A stretch of 64,000 bases of DNA from positions 1 through 64,000 of the forward strand of contig CAMTWO010000013.1 of the NCBI GenBank assembly GCA_947085405.1. The letters run 5' to 3'. The notes under the pieces are model-generated. The model ran no database searches, was not told the DNA's origin, and worked only from the letters and a program-made list of their open reading frames with translations. Source of the DNA: JASEGV01 sp947085405. Lineage in GTDB: Bacteria; Bacteroidota; Ignavibacteria; UBA10030; BY39. Positions 45,080 through 55,400 of this stretch are shown here, piece by piece. Both the position numbers and the translations under genes were made by a program. Positions within the stretch are counted from its first letter, which is position 1. Every line of letters begins with the position of its first letter.

Positions 45080-45298
45080 ATGGCTAAACAAGGTCCAATA
45101 AAAATGGATGGAACAATAATCGAAACACTGCCAAATGCAATGTTCAGGGTTCGATTAGAAAACAATCATGAAATTATTGCACACGTTTCAGGAAAAATGC
45201 GTATGAATTTTATAAAAATACTTGTTGGCGATAAAGTTACTGTCGAATTATCCCCTTACGATTTAACCAAGGGGCGAATTACGTATAGATATAAATAA
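45080..45298 (+). CDS. infA: Translation initiation factor IF-1
   Basis: This 72-residue OB-fold protein that blocks the A site during initiation has GTIIETLPNAMFRVRLENNHEIIAHVSGKMRMNFIKILVGDKVTVELSPYDLTKGRITYRYK. It starts five bases after map. Confidence 0.97.
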   Translation: MAKQGPIKMDGTIIETLPNAMFRVRLENNHEIIAHVSGKMRMNFIKILVGDKVTVELSPYDLTKGRITYRYK

Positions 45299-45309
45299 GG
45301 AGATAAAAA

Positions 45310-45426
45310 ATGAAAGTTCGTTCATCTGTAAAAAAATTATGCGAAAATTGCAAGATTGTCAGACGTAAAGGTTATGTTTACGTTATATGTAAAAAAAATC
45401 CAAAGCACAAACAACGACAAGGTTAA
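45310..45426 (+). CDS. rpmJ: 50S ribosomal protein L36
   Basis: This 38-residue L36 starts KVRSSVKKLCENCK. Cys11, Cys14, Cys27 and His33 form the zinc ribbon, so it is the C+ form. AAGGAG (45297-45302) lies eight bases before the ATG. It is flanked by infA and rpsM in the standard order. Confidence 0.96.
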   Translation: MKVRSSVKKLCENCKIVRRKGYVYVICKKNPKHKQRQG

Positions 45427-45449
45427 TTTAATTACGAAAGGAATAATAA

Positions 45450-45833
45450 GTGGCTCGTATAGCAGGTATTGATTTACCCAAAAATAAGAGAGCTGAGATT
45501 GGCTTAACATACATTTTCGGAATTGGTCTATCTACTGCCCAACAGATACTAACAAAAGCCGGTGTTGATTTCGGCAAGCGAATAAGTGAGTTATCGGACG
45601 ATGAAGTGGCGAAGGTACGTTCAATTATTACATCCGAGATAAAAGTAGAAGGCGCACTCCGCAGTGAAGTACAAATGAATATCAAACGTTTGATGGATAT
45701 AGGCTCATACCGCGGACTCCGACACAGAAAAGGATTACCGGTACGTGGACAAAGAACAAAAACTAATTCGCGTACGCGTAAAGGTAAACGTAAAACTGTC
45801 GCCGGAAAGAAGAAAGTGGCAGCTAAGAAGTAA
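45450..45833 (+). CDS. rpsM: 30S ribosomal protein S13
   Basis: This 127-residue S13 starts at GTG with AAAGG upstream (ARIAGIDLPKNKRAEIGLTYIFGIG). It contains YRGLRHRKGLPVRGQRTKTNSRTRKG and a basic tail that reaches the P-site tRNA. It opens the alpha-type block. Confidence 0.97.
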   Translation: MARIAGIDLPKNKRAEIGLTYIFGIGLSTAQQILTKAGVDFGKRISELSDDEVAKVRSIITSEIKVEGALRSEVQMNIKRLMDIGSYRGLRHRKGLPVRGQRTKTNSRTRKGKRKTVAGKKKVAAKK

Positions 45834-45875
45834 TTTTTCTATCAATAATGAAATAAAAAGAATTGGAGTTTATAA

Positions 45876-46271
45876 ATGGCAAATGTTACAACAGCAGCAG
45901 CTAAAAAGAAGAAACGCCAGCAAGTTGATGTTAGCGGAAAAGTTTTTGTTAAAGCAACATTCAATAACGTACTTGTTACAATTACTGACATATATGGTAA
46001 TACAATCAGTTCATCTTCTGCCGGTAAGAACGGGTTCAAAGGTTCACGTAAGAATACTCCCTTTGCCGCTCAGGTTACTGCCGAAGCTGCAGCAAAAGAA
46101 GCATACGCTTTAGGATTAAGAAAAGTCGAAGTTTTTGTTAAAGGACCCGGTTCCGGTCGCGAAGCTGCAATGCGTTCCTTGCAAACAGTCGGGTTAGAAA
46201 TTAGTGCGATACGGGATATTACTCCCATTCCGCATAACGGCTGTCGTCCGCCAAAGCGCCGTAGAGTTTAA
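45876..46271 (+). CDS. rpsK: 30S ribosomal protein S11
   Basis: This 131-residue S11 of the platform has KVFVKATFNNVLVTITDIYGNTISSSSAGKNGFKGSRKNTPFAAQ and ends DITPIPHNGCRPPKRRRV, the diagnostic tail. Gap of 42 bp from rpsM. Confidence 0.97.
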   Translation: MANVTTAAAKKKKRQQVDVSGKVFVKATFNNVLVTITDIYGNTISSSSAGKNGFKGSRKNTPFAAQVTAEAAAKEAYALGLRKVEVFVKGPGSGREAAMRSLQTVGLEISAIRDITPIPHNGCRPPKRRRV

Positions 46272-46307
46272 TAAAGTAAAATAAAAGAAAGAAGGTTATA
46301 CAAAAGC

Positions 46308-46937
46308 ATGGCAAGATATTTAGAATCGAGCTGTAGATTATGCAGAAGAGAACGGCAAAAATTGTTTTTAAAGGGAACAAAGTGTTTCACCGAAAAATGT
46401 CCGGTTGATAAACGAGCCTACCCGCCTGGACAGCACGGTCAATCACGTCGTCAAAAAATTTCGGTATATGGTGTTCAACTTCGCGAAAAACAAAAAGTTC
46501 GCCGCATGTATGGTTTGATGGAAACTCAATTCCATAATTATTTCTTAAAAGCATTAAAACAAACCGGACGAACAAGCGAAATTCTTGTTAAGACACTCGA
46601 ACGCCGTTTCGATAACGTAGTTTACCGACTTGGGTTTGCTCCTTCCCGTAAAACTGCTCGCCAATTAGTAACTCATCGGCATTTTATGATCAATAACAAA
46701 GTCGTGAATATTCCATCATACCTGCTTAGTCCTGGCGACGTTATTCAAGTGAGAGAAAACAGCAAAAAATTAGATATCATTCACTTATCTTTAAAACGTA
46801 TGCGTGATAATGCTATGTTACCTTGGTTAGTTCTTGATAAAGGGGCAATGAGTGGAACTTTTCTGAATCACCCGGAACGAACCGATATTCCACTTAATGC
46901 AAACGAACAGCTCATTGTTGAATTGTATTCTAAATAG
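46308..46937 (+). CDS. rpsD: 30S ribosomal protein S4 (zinc-type N-terminus)
   Basis: This 209-residue S4 nucleates 30S assembly. Cys9, Cys12, Cys26 and Cys31 give the CxxC-x13-CxxxxC zinc site of C+ S4. An S4 domain follows (LERRFDNVVYRLGFAPSRKTARQLVTHRH). Upstream spacing (36 bp) is too short for the E. coli-type S4 pseudoknot, which lies before rpsM there. Confidence 0.97.
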   Translation: MARYLESSCRLCRRERQKLFLKGTKCFTEKCPVDKRAYPPGQHGQSRRQKISVYGVQLREKQKVRRMYGLMETQFHNYFLKALKQTGRTSEILVKTLERRFDNVVYRLGFAPSRKTARQLVTHRHFMINNKVVNIPSYLLSPGDVIQVRENSKKLDIIHLSLKRMRDNAMLPWLVLDKGAMSGTFLNHPERTDIPLNANEQLIVELYSK

Positions 46938-46982
46938 CAATTGAGACTGATATAATTATGAATTTGATAATAGGAGAGATTT

Positions 46983-47969
46983 ATGAATATTAATTCATCG
47001 AACTTACATATGCCTGAAAAGCTTGAAGTGGATGCACATTCTTACACCAATTCTTACGGAAAATTTATTCTTCAACCGCTTGAAAAAGGGTATGGCGTAA
47101 CGTTAGGAAATACAATGCGCCGGGTACTTTTGTCGTCACTAACTGGCGCTGCTTTTAATGCTATTCAGATAAAAGGTGTGTTACACGAGTTTTCAACTAT
47201 CGAAGGGATAAAAGAAGATGTTTCAGAACTGATTTTAAATTTGAAATCAGTGCGGCTGAAATTATTGGATAAAAAAACTACAAAGATTTCGCTCTATTTT
47301 GAAGGACCAAAACATGTAACAGCAGCAGATATTCAAAAAGCAAACGACGATATTGAAATATTAAATTTAACCCAGCCCATCGCAACACTCGATAAAGGTG
47401 CTGAATTAGATATCGATTTATTTGTCGGTCAGGGACGTGGTTTTGTTCCTGCCGAAGAGTATGTTCCGGACGATCAAATAATGGGCGTTATACCTGTCGA
47501 TGCCATTTATTCTCCGATCGTTAATGTTCGATTTACCATTGAACCAACAAGGGTAGGACAACAAACAGATTTCGAAAAATTAATTTTAGAGGTACAAACA
47601 GATGGTTCAATCGCACCCGACGATGCGATGACACAAGCTGCAAAAATATTACGCGAACATATACAATTATTTATTAATTACGAAGGTGAAACCGGTATCG
47701 AGTTAGACGGAACACAATCGGAAGCTGAAGTTGCCAGAATCAGAGATATTTTGAAAACTCCGGTTGACGATCTCGAACTTTCAGTCCGATCGCATAATGT
47801 TCTACGCTCAGGCGATATACATACATTAGGCGACCTCGTGCGTTGTGATATTCCGGAGCTTCTTAAATTTCGAAATTTTGGCAGAAAATCGTTGTCGGAA
47901 CTTACAGAAATTGTTGAAGAATACGGATTGACTTTCGGTATGGATGTAGATAAATATTTAAACGAATAA
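46983..47969 (+). CDS. rpoA: DNA-directed RNA polymerase subunit alpha
   Basis: This 328-residue alpha subunit has an N-terminal dimerisation domain (GYGVTLGNTMRRVLLSSLTGAAFNAIQIKG) and a C-terminal DNA-binding domain (about residues 255-328) with LELSVRSHNVLRSGDIHTLGDLV and NFGRKSLSELTEIVEEYGLTFGM. Both domains are intact. GGAGAG precedes the ATG. Confidence 0.98.
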   Translation: MNINSSNLHMPEKLEVDAHSYTNSYGKFILQPLEKGYGVTLGNTMRRVLLSSLTGAAFNAIQIKGVLHEFSTIEGIKEDVSELILNLKSVRLKLLDKKTTKISLYFEGPKHVTAADIQKANDDIEILNLTQPIATLDKGAELDIDLFVGQGRGFVPAEEYVPDDQIMGVIPVDAIYSPIVNVRFTIEPTRVGQQTDFEKLILEVQTDGSIAPDDAMTQAAKILREHIQLFINYEGETGIELDGTQSEAEVARIRDILKTPVDDLELSVRSHNVLRSGDIHTLGDLVRCDIPELLKFRNFGRKSLSELTEIVEEYGLTFGMDVDKYLNE

Positions 47970-47982
47970 ACAGGAAGAATTT

Positions 47983-48474
47983 ATGCGACACAGAAAATCT
48001 GGTAGAAAATTAAAACGAACAGCAAGCCATAGAAAAGCATTGCTCATCTCTTTATCTACAGCTTTATTAAAAAATAAGAGAATTACAACAACATTGGCGA
48101 AGGCTAAAGAAGCCCGCCCTTACGTGGAGAAATTAATAACCCGTGCAAAAAATGCAATAGCTACTGAAGAAACAGGCACACCGAAAAATGTGCACGCAAG
48201 AAGAGAAATTGCACGCTTTATTAAAGATAGAGAAGTTGTTACTGAACTCTTCGGAGAAATTGCACCGAAAGTTGCTACACGCCCCGGTGGATATACCCGG
48301 ATTATCAAACTCGGACACCGTTTAGGCGATGCCGCACAAATGGGTTTACTTGAACTTGTTGATTATGGATTAGGTAAAGAAACAACGAAACCAGCCGAAA
48401 AAACAAAATCAGTTAAGCGAGGTTGGAAAAAATCGGAAAAGAAAGTAGCAACTACACAAACAAAATCGGAATAA
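47983..48474 (+). CDS. rplQ: 50S ribosomal protein L17 with extended tail
   Basis: This 163-residue L17 has MRHRKSGRKLKRTASHRKAL at the start and GGYTRIIKLGHRLGDAAQMGLLELV at the end of the core. About 35 extra Lys/Thr-rich residues follow the usual terminus. It is the last gene of the cluster, and a strong terminator begins about 20 bp later. Confidence 0.96.
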   Translation: MRHRKSGRKLKRTASHRKALLISLSTALLKNKRITTTLAKAKEARPYVEKLITRAKNAIATEETGTPKNVHARREIARFIKDREVVTELFGEIAPKVATRPGGYTRIIKLGHRLGDAAQMGLLELVDYGLGKETTKPAEKTKSVKRGWKKSEKKVATTQTKSE

Positions 48475-48494
48475 AATAATTCAGATAGATTTCG

Positions 48495-48536
48495 AAGAGC
48501 ACAAAGTTAAACAACTTTGTGCTCTTTGCTTTTTAT
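48495..48536 (+). terminator. Intrinsic terminator of the ribosomal supercluster
   Basis: A perfect 14-bp stem (48495-48508 with 48513-48526, core GAGCACAAAGTT) with an AAAC tetraloop, followed by a T-rich stretch (TTTGCTTTTT). It directly follows rplQ and closes a gene run that starts at the 28992 promoter. Confidence 0.88.
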
Positions 48537-48564
48537 GGGTTAAATTCTAAATTGAACTATTATA

Positions 48565-49164
48565 ATGAATCAAGCAGAATTAAAATATGTTGTAGCAGCT
48601 GTCGAGGGAAACAAAAAATATTCATTCCCAAAAATCGAAGAGCCACTTGTTGTTTTTATCGGTAGATCAAACGTTGGAAAATCATCTCTTATAAATTCAC
48701 TACTTAAAATAAAAATTGCCCGCACAAGCAACGAACCAGGTAAGACACGGCAAATAAATTATTATTTAATCAACAACGAATTTTATTTTGTTGATTTACC
48801 CGGTTACGGTTATGCAAAAGTATCGGGCAAAGAGTCTGCAGAATGGAAAAGCATGATGGATAGTTTTTTTAATTCCGAACTGAACATAAAATTAGGAATA
48901 TTAATAATAGATTCAAGACGCGAACCTCTGGAGTCTGATAAAACCATGAATGAATATTTAAACTCTCTGAAAATTCCATATTTCCTGATTTTAAATAAAA
49001 TTGATAAGTTAACACAGAACGAGCGTGCTAAACAGATAAAAACCTATCAAATGCTGATGGGCAAATTTTGTCGGGAACTCGTACCATATTCAGCATTAAT
49101 AGGCAAGGGAAGCAACGAATTATTAGGGAAAATCCAAAATCAACTCAAAAATAGCTTTATTTAG
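48565..49164 (+). CDS. engB: Ribosome biogenesis GTPase YihA/YsxC (EngB)
   Basis: This 199-residue TRAFAC GTPase needed for 50S assembly has G1 GRSNVGKS at residues 33-40, the G2 region PGKTRQINYY, G3 DLPGYGYAKV and G4 NKIDKL. It lies just past the terminator of the ribosomal cluster. No clear ribosome site is visible. After its stop (49165-49267) there is only AT-rich spacer before the next promoter. Confidence 0.95.
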   Translation: MNQAELKYVVAAVEGNKKYSFPKIEEPLVVFIGRSNVGKSSLINSLLKIKIARTSNEPGKTRQINYYLINNEFYFVDLPGYGYAKVSGKESAEWKSMMDSFFNSELNIKLGILIIDSRREPLESDKTMNEYLNSLKIPYFLILNKIDKLTQNERAKQIKTYQMLMGKFCRELVPYSALIGKGSNELLGKIQNQLKNSFI

Positions 49165-49267
49165 TCATTTTGAGTAGTTTTGGAACAAATACCATTATTA
49201 GAATGTTTGGAAAATCGTATGGTTATCTGATTTATATATAAAAAAATGCTTTTGTTTAATAAAACAC

Positions 49268-49296
49268 TTGACATATACATTTTAATTCATTATATT
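49268..49296 (+). promoter_or_regulatory. Sigma-70-like promoter for TonB module 1
   Basis: TTGACA (49268-49273), exactly 17 bp, TATATT (49291-49296). It lies 136 bp before the ATG of the TonB receptor, so the transcript would have an untranslated leader of about 130 nt. The same boxes and spacing occur before the second TonB receptor at 59682. Confidence 0.75.
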
Positions 49297-49431
49297 TTCC
49301 CTGAAGTTTGTAACAGGTTTTATCAATATTCAAGTTGTTTTTTGTAATAACATTTAATTCAAATAATTCACATTACATGTTACTATGTTTTTAACTCAAC
49401 AATCAACTTATAACATAAGGAGGTTAAAATC

Positions 49432-52395
49432 ATGATTAAAAAATTACTAGCTTTATTTCTCACTATTCTATTAGTAACAGTTGTTACATCTGCACAAGAT
49501 GGTAAGTTACGTGGTATCATCACCGATAAAACTAACGGTGAGCCCCTGATTGGTGCAACAGTGTCTCTCGAAGGCACTATGATGGGTGCAGCAAGCGATA
49601 TCAATGGTGAGTTTTTCATTTTAAGTGTTCCGCCCGGAACATACAGCATAAAGACATCCTATGTCGGTTATGCTCAAGTAACAATCTCAAACGTTCGTGT
49701 CCTCTCGAATTTTACTACTACACAAAATTTTCAACTTCTAAGCGAAGCCGTCCAAGTTGATGCAGTAGATATTTTTGCCGAACGTCCGCTTATTCAACGA
49801 AACACAACTAACACCGTTCGGGTTACTACACAAGAAGATATCAGGAATCTCCCAATTCGTGGACTAGAAAATATTCTGAGTCTGCAAGCTGGTGTGGTAG
49901 ATCAAGATAATCAACTTTATGTACGCGGTGGACGTTCAGGCGAAATTGCATATTTTGTTGATGGCGCTTCTACAACAAATCCAATTACTAATTCACAAAC
50001 ATTTTCGGTAATTCAGGAAGCTGTTGAAGAACTACAATTGCAAGCCGGCGGTTATACTGCAGAATTTGGCGGTGCAAATTCCGGTATCGCACGAACTACT
50101 CTACGCACAGGTCAAAGCAGCTATAAAGGCTCGGTCGATTTCCTAACCGATAACCTTGCTAAACCCGGTGCCGACTATCTTGGTTCATCATCGTTTGGTT
50201 ACACAAATATGGTGGCTACCATAAGCGGTCCTGTGATGAAAAATTTAAAATTTTTCGTAGCTGGTCAGCATCAATTTATTAGAAATCGCAGTCTAAGGTT
50301 CATAGAACCTTTCCGTTTCGAAAATATTGTTACGGATGTAAACGATGAAGCTCCCGGTAGATCGCTCCCTGGTCCGATCGAATTCAAGAAGAATTATATC
50401 CCCGGTAACTGGCTTCAAAATTACTCAACTCAAGGTAACCTCAATTATGAGTTACAATCAATGAAGTTCAAACTATCCGGAAGTTACACATACGATAAAT
50501 CGCCATTCGATAACAGATGGCCCACAGCTTTAACACGGTATTTCAACAAACGGTCGCGTATCGACCACAACACTACCGGATTTGCAAATTTTAGATTTAC
50601 ACACGTTGTTAATCCAAAAACATACTACGAAGTAGCTCTCTCTTACCAGAGTCGTTACTTCCGTCGTGTTGATCCTGATTTTGGCGACGACTGGAAATCA
50701 TATACCGATAGTACTAAAAATACCGAATTAGGTTACACCGGATTCCGACGTCCTTATGCGGGCCCTTTACCTTACAGCATTATCAATGCATTTTTAATGA
50801 CACACGAGAATGCACCGAATAATGCTTATTCCAAAAACCAACAAACATCTTATGGTTTTGCTGGCGACTTTACTTCTCAACTAACATCAAATTGGGAAAT
50901 AAAATTTGGTACCAGATTAGATTCATGGATCGCCCGCAATTATGCTGTTGGTAACATCCAAGGTGCAATGGAGTTTCTCTATGGTACGGACGGAAGAACA
51001 CCCCGAACCTTCGCTGATGATTATGAAAGGCGTGTAAGATTATCCAAAGCCGGAACTATCAATCATTACGGCTACGATGTTGATGGTAATGAAATTAATT
51101 CAGGAATTGATGCTCCTCGAAAGCCACTTTTTGCTTCGGCTTATTTGCAAAATAAATTAGAATATCAGGACATTATACTTAATTTAGGTCTTCGTTATGA
51201 ATACTTCGATACGAAGAATAAGACTTTCAAAGATCCATTACAGCCCGATTTCAACACTGATTTAGATGTTATCGACGAAACTAAATTAGAGGAAGCAAAA
51301 CCGTTTAATCTCGTATTGCCTCGTGTTAGTTTTTCGTTTCCCGTTACCGATGTTACAGTATTCTATGCTATGTACGGAAAATACGCACAGATGCCATCTT
51401 TGAATCAACTTTATATCGGAAACACAACTCTTAGCCGTACAGTCAGTCCGATAACTCGTGGAAATGCATTCTTAACTCCAGTTGGATATCTGATGATACC
51501 CGAAAGAACGACTCAGTACGAAATGGGTATTCGGCAGTCGTTAGCTGATAATTTTGCATTTACTGTAAGTGGTTTCTACAAAGACATAAAAGACCAATTA
51601 CAAGTTCGTTCCTATGTTAATGAAGCGGGTAGCAAATTGTTTACTGCATACTTGAACGATGACTTTGGTACGATTAAGGGGTTAGAACTTACACTCGAAC
51701 TTCGCCGAACTAACCGATTAGCTACAAAGTTTAATTACACATTATCCGATGCCCGCGGAACAGGGTCAAATTCACAATCTTCATTTGGAGCTGTTGAACA
51801 AAACATCGGACGTCCGACAAGCTTCATAAACCCACTCGATTTTAACCAAACTCATTCAGGCACATTGTTGCTTGATTATAGATTTGCTAAAGGCGATGGT
51901 GGACCGATCTTAGAACAAATGGGCGTCAATATGATACTCTCGTTCAATAGCGGACATGCATATACTAAAATAAAAGAGTTGAAAGAACTCGGACAAGCAA
52001 ACGTTTGGGACGTCGGTGTGGAACCATTGAACGATCCACGGGCAAGTTTCCCGACCGAACCACTCAACAGTTCGACAACTCCCTGGGTATATAATATCGA
52101 CCTCAACTTCAGTAAAAAGTTCAACCTTGGTGTAATCGATGCTGAATTTTATGTAAATATTATTAATTTACTCAATACAAAGGACATATTGAACGTCTAT
52201 CCAACCACCGGAACTGCCCAGGACGATGGCTGGTTAGGTAATTCGTTGGCAACACCATTCCACCAAATTCCTAACTATACCGATTTCTATAAAGCCATTA
52301 ATTCACAGAACCGTTGGGCTTATATGGTGGCTACTGGAAACGATTTGTTCGGTACACCGCGTCAGGTTCGTTTTGGTCTACGGCTTGAAATATAA
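49432..52395 (+). CDS. TonB-dependent receptor with carboxypeptidase-like regulatory domain
   Basis: This 987-residue outer-membrane receptor has a signal peptide (MIKKLLALFLTILLVTVVTSAQ). A CarboxypepD_reg-like domain follows (about 23-105, LRGIITDKTNGEPLIGATVSLEG), then a plug with LYVRGGRSGEIAYFVDGAS. A long beta-barrel ends in an aromatic/hydrophobic strand (RQVRFGLRLEI). It resembles SusC/RagA-type receptors, yet the next gene is not SusD. It should import a TonB-dependent substrate or act with the secreted partner; the substrate is unknown. GGAGG precedes ATG. Confidence 0.88.
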   Translation: MIKKLLALFLTILLVTVVTSAQDGKLRGIITDKTNGEPLIGATVSLEGTMMGAASDINGEFFILSVPPGTYSIKTSYVGYAQVTISNVRVLSNFTTTQNFQLLSEAVQVDAVDIFAERPLIQRNTTNTVRVTTQEDIRNLPIRGLENILSLQAGVVDQDNQLYVRGGRSGEIAYFVDGASTTNPITNSQTFSVIQEAVEELQLQAGGYTAEFGGANSGIARTTLRTGQSSYKGSVDFLTDNLAKPGADYLGSSSFGYTNMVATISGPVMKNLKFFVAGQHQFIRNRSLRFIEPFRFENIVTDVNDEAPGRSLPGPIEFKKNYIPGNWLQNYSTQGNLNYELQSMKFKLSGSYTYDKSPFDNRWPTALTRYFNKRSRIDHNTTGFANFRFTHVVNPKTYYEVALSYQSRYFRRVDPDFGDDWKSYTDSTKNTELGYTGFRRPYAGPLPYSIINAFLMTHENAPNNAYSKNQQTSYGFAGDFTSQLTSNWEIKFGTRLDSWIARNYAVGNIQGAMEFLYGTDGRTPRTFADDYERRVRLSKAGTINHYGYDVDGNEINSGIDAPRKPLFASAYLQNKLEYQDIILNLGLRYEYFDTKNKTFKDPLQPDFNTDLDVIDETKLEEAKPFNLVLPRVSFSFPVTDVTVFYAMYGKYAQMPSLNQLYIGNTTLSRTVSPITRGNAFLTPVGYLMIPERTTQYEMGIRQSLADNFAFTVSGFYKDIKDQLQVRSYVNEAGSKLFTAYLNDDFGTIKGLELTLELRRTNRLATKFNYTLSDARGTGSNSQSSFGAVEQNIGRPTSFINPLDFNQTHSGTLLLDYRFAKGDGGPILEQMGVNMILSFNSGHAYTKIKELKELGQANVWDVGVEPLNDPRASFPTEPLNSSTTPWVYNIDLNFSKKFNLGVIDAEFYVNIINLLNTKDILNVYPTTGTAQDDGWLGNSLATPFHQIPNYTDFYKAINSQNRWAYMVATGNDLFGTPRQVRFGLRLEI

Positions 52396-52433
52396 TATAA
52401 ACATAACTCAAAATTAAAAAGGAGTTGCTAAAA

Positions 52434-55400
52434 ATGAACATAAAAAAATTAAATTTACTAACAATACTTGTTGTTGTCTTCGGCTTTTTATGCTCTACTG
52501 TTTTTGGCTCTGGGATTCCAGATAAAAACAATCGCCAAAAAGATAAGTCGTTGATGAAACCAACAGGTACACCCCTTTACCAAATTCTGAATATTAATAA
52601 CATCACCACTTGGATGCGGTCCGATGGTCAACAAAACCATTCACCCACGAGCGATAATGGTTCATATTTTCCACGTGGAACAAAATGGGCAATTTATCAG
52701 GACGGTTTTGTATGGGGTGGAAAAGCTTATTTAGATGCCGGTTTAACTACACCGGCACCAACACAACTTATCCGTGTTGGAGGTCAAACATACAACATCG
52801 GTACACGTGCAGGCCGCATAATGGGCACAGGTGCTACAGCAGTAGCTCAATCTCCAGCCGATGCGGATGTTCGCATTTATCGTATTCGCCGAGATTATGG
52901 TGAAATGGGAATTCAAGATCTGCAACAGGATGCTGCCGAAAGCTTCGAAGTTCCAATTGCAAGTGTAACAAAATCGCAAACTGATCAAATATCTGATCAA
53001 TATGAAAAAGATTGGGACGAGTGGCCCGTTGCTTATGGGGCACCATTTATTGAAAGGAATGGAACTCCGGGTTACCAGAAGCCCAAACCCTTTAATTATG
53101 ATAAAACTAAGGGTGCTATTTTTAATACCGATTCTCTAATTGCTCATAATTATGATGAACCGGGACTTGCCGGAGTTGATCCTAAATCACCGGCAGATCA
53201 GGTTATTTGGACTGTAATCAACGACCTCGATCGAAGTGCATCTACAGGTTTATTTGGTTCAGAGCCATTAGGTCTTGAAGCACAAATTACATTGTGGGGT
53301 TATAAACGCACCGATGCTATGGGAAATTTATACTTTAAAAAAATTAGATTCATCAATAAAGGTGGTGTTATTACAGTCCTACCTGATACCAAAGGTTCAT
53401 TCCATATCGACAGTATGTATTTTGCACAATGGTCAGACCCGGATTTAGGTTCGTACGGTGATGACCTTTGCGGTGTCGATCAACCCCTCAGCTTAGGTTT
53501 TGTTTATAATGGAAATGCTGTCGATGCCGAGTATAAAAAATTCAATCTTCCACCACCGGCTGTAGGATACGACTTTTTGCAAGGTCCATTAGTTCCTGGC
53601 GCTCCAACTGACTCAGGTGTATTCAATCTCAAAAGGGTGTATGGGAAGAAGAATCTACCAATGACATCTTTTGCATATTTCTCTGCCGGTAGTGGTATTA
53701 GCGATCCACCATTTACATACGTAGGCGGTTTAAGATGGTGGAGAATGTTGCAAGGATTTGTACCCGAAGATGCAGCTACATGGAGATTATATCCTCATCC
53801 AACTGGTGTTACTCCTACTAAATTTCCTCTTAATGGCGATCCTGTCAAGAAAACCGGCTTCATAGACGGAGCTGGGACACCCTCGTCATTTGCCCCCGGT
53901 GATCGAAGAATAGTTCTAAATACCGGACCTTTTTCACTTGCCCCCGGTGATACACAAGAAGTCGTCGTGGGTACTGTAGCCGGTTTAGGCAGCGATCGTT
54001 TCTCAAGTATTAATGTTATGAAATTTTATGACAGGTTTGTACAAAATACATACGATGCTCTATTTCAGGTTCCAAAAGCTCCATCCTCACCTGCTTTAAA
54101 AATAGCAGAACTCGATGGCGAAGTTATTCTGGAATGGGGTAGTGATTCAACGGCTGTGCTAAAAACAGAGACTCTAATTAACCAACCTGGAGATTATCGA
54201 TTTGAAGGTTATAACGTTTATCAGTTGCCAAGTGCTTCTTCCACTTTAGCCGATGCAAAGCGTATTGCAACTTATGATTTAATAAATGATATTCCCGTTA
54301 TACTTGACGAACAATTTGATAATAGATCGGGTGAAATTTTAATGCTGCCGGTTCAATATGGAACGAATAGCGGAATTATACGTCACTTCAATTTCGTTCG
54401 TGATCATGTTTTAGATATCAATAAACTTAATAATGGGCAAGAATATTATGTAGCCGTTACTGCATATAGTAAATCAAACATACCTGGTTATTTACCAGCA
54501 TCGTTAGAATCAAAACCAACTATATTTACAGTCCGTCCACAAAGTTCGACTGCTGGAAAACGATACACTGCAAAAGTGTACGACAAAGTAGCAGTAAAAC
54601 TTGTAGCAGGTTCGTCCGATATTGAACTACCAGTTAAGGTTATTGACCCGTCCAAATTATTGGATGCCACATATTCCGTCTCGTTTGAAGTGGCTGGAGG
54701 GGTTACGTCTTGGCTTCTAAAAAACAAAGAGACTGGGGCACTTTTATACAAGAGTAAAAATCTCGGTTCGTTAATGTCTGGAGTGTTGAATGATGATTTC
54801 GAATACCCTATTATTAATGGATTCCAAGTTGTAGTCGCACAGGAATCTCCCATTATTATTGAAGATTCAACGCGATGGATTCCCCAACGACCATCTCAGT
54901 TAGACCATGGTAATCGTTATCCGGAAGGACCACCGGTTGCGCTTAGAAGTGTTACAACTGCTGAAGACTTATCCGCTCGATTCCTGGGGCAGTTTGCTTC
55001 ATCATACGATATGGCGAAGTTGAAACGTGTAGAATTACGATTTGGGACTGGGAATGGCTCCAAAGCATATCGAGTTCGTCGAACTGGTGGAGGTACAGAA
55101 TATTTAATTCAAACTAACGTTATTGCTGGCGTGGCACCTAATGGTGAAGGTTTTGTTAATGTTCCGTTTAGTGCTTGGGATATGGATAATCCGGGTGGTC
55201 CACGGCAAATTACCTTGAGTTGGAGAGACCAGAGCAATGATGCACGTTGGAATCCACCAACCACAGGTGATAATGTCGAAATTATTTTTATTCATGACCG
55301 GACATACGATCCACTTGGTACTCAGTATACATATCCCACTAATCCGGATCCTGCACGTCAAGGACCGGCGATATTAAATGAGGTTACTGTGGGTGCGAGG

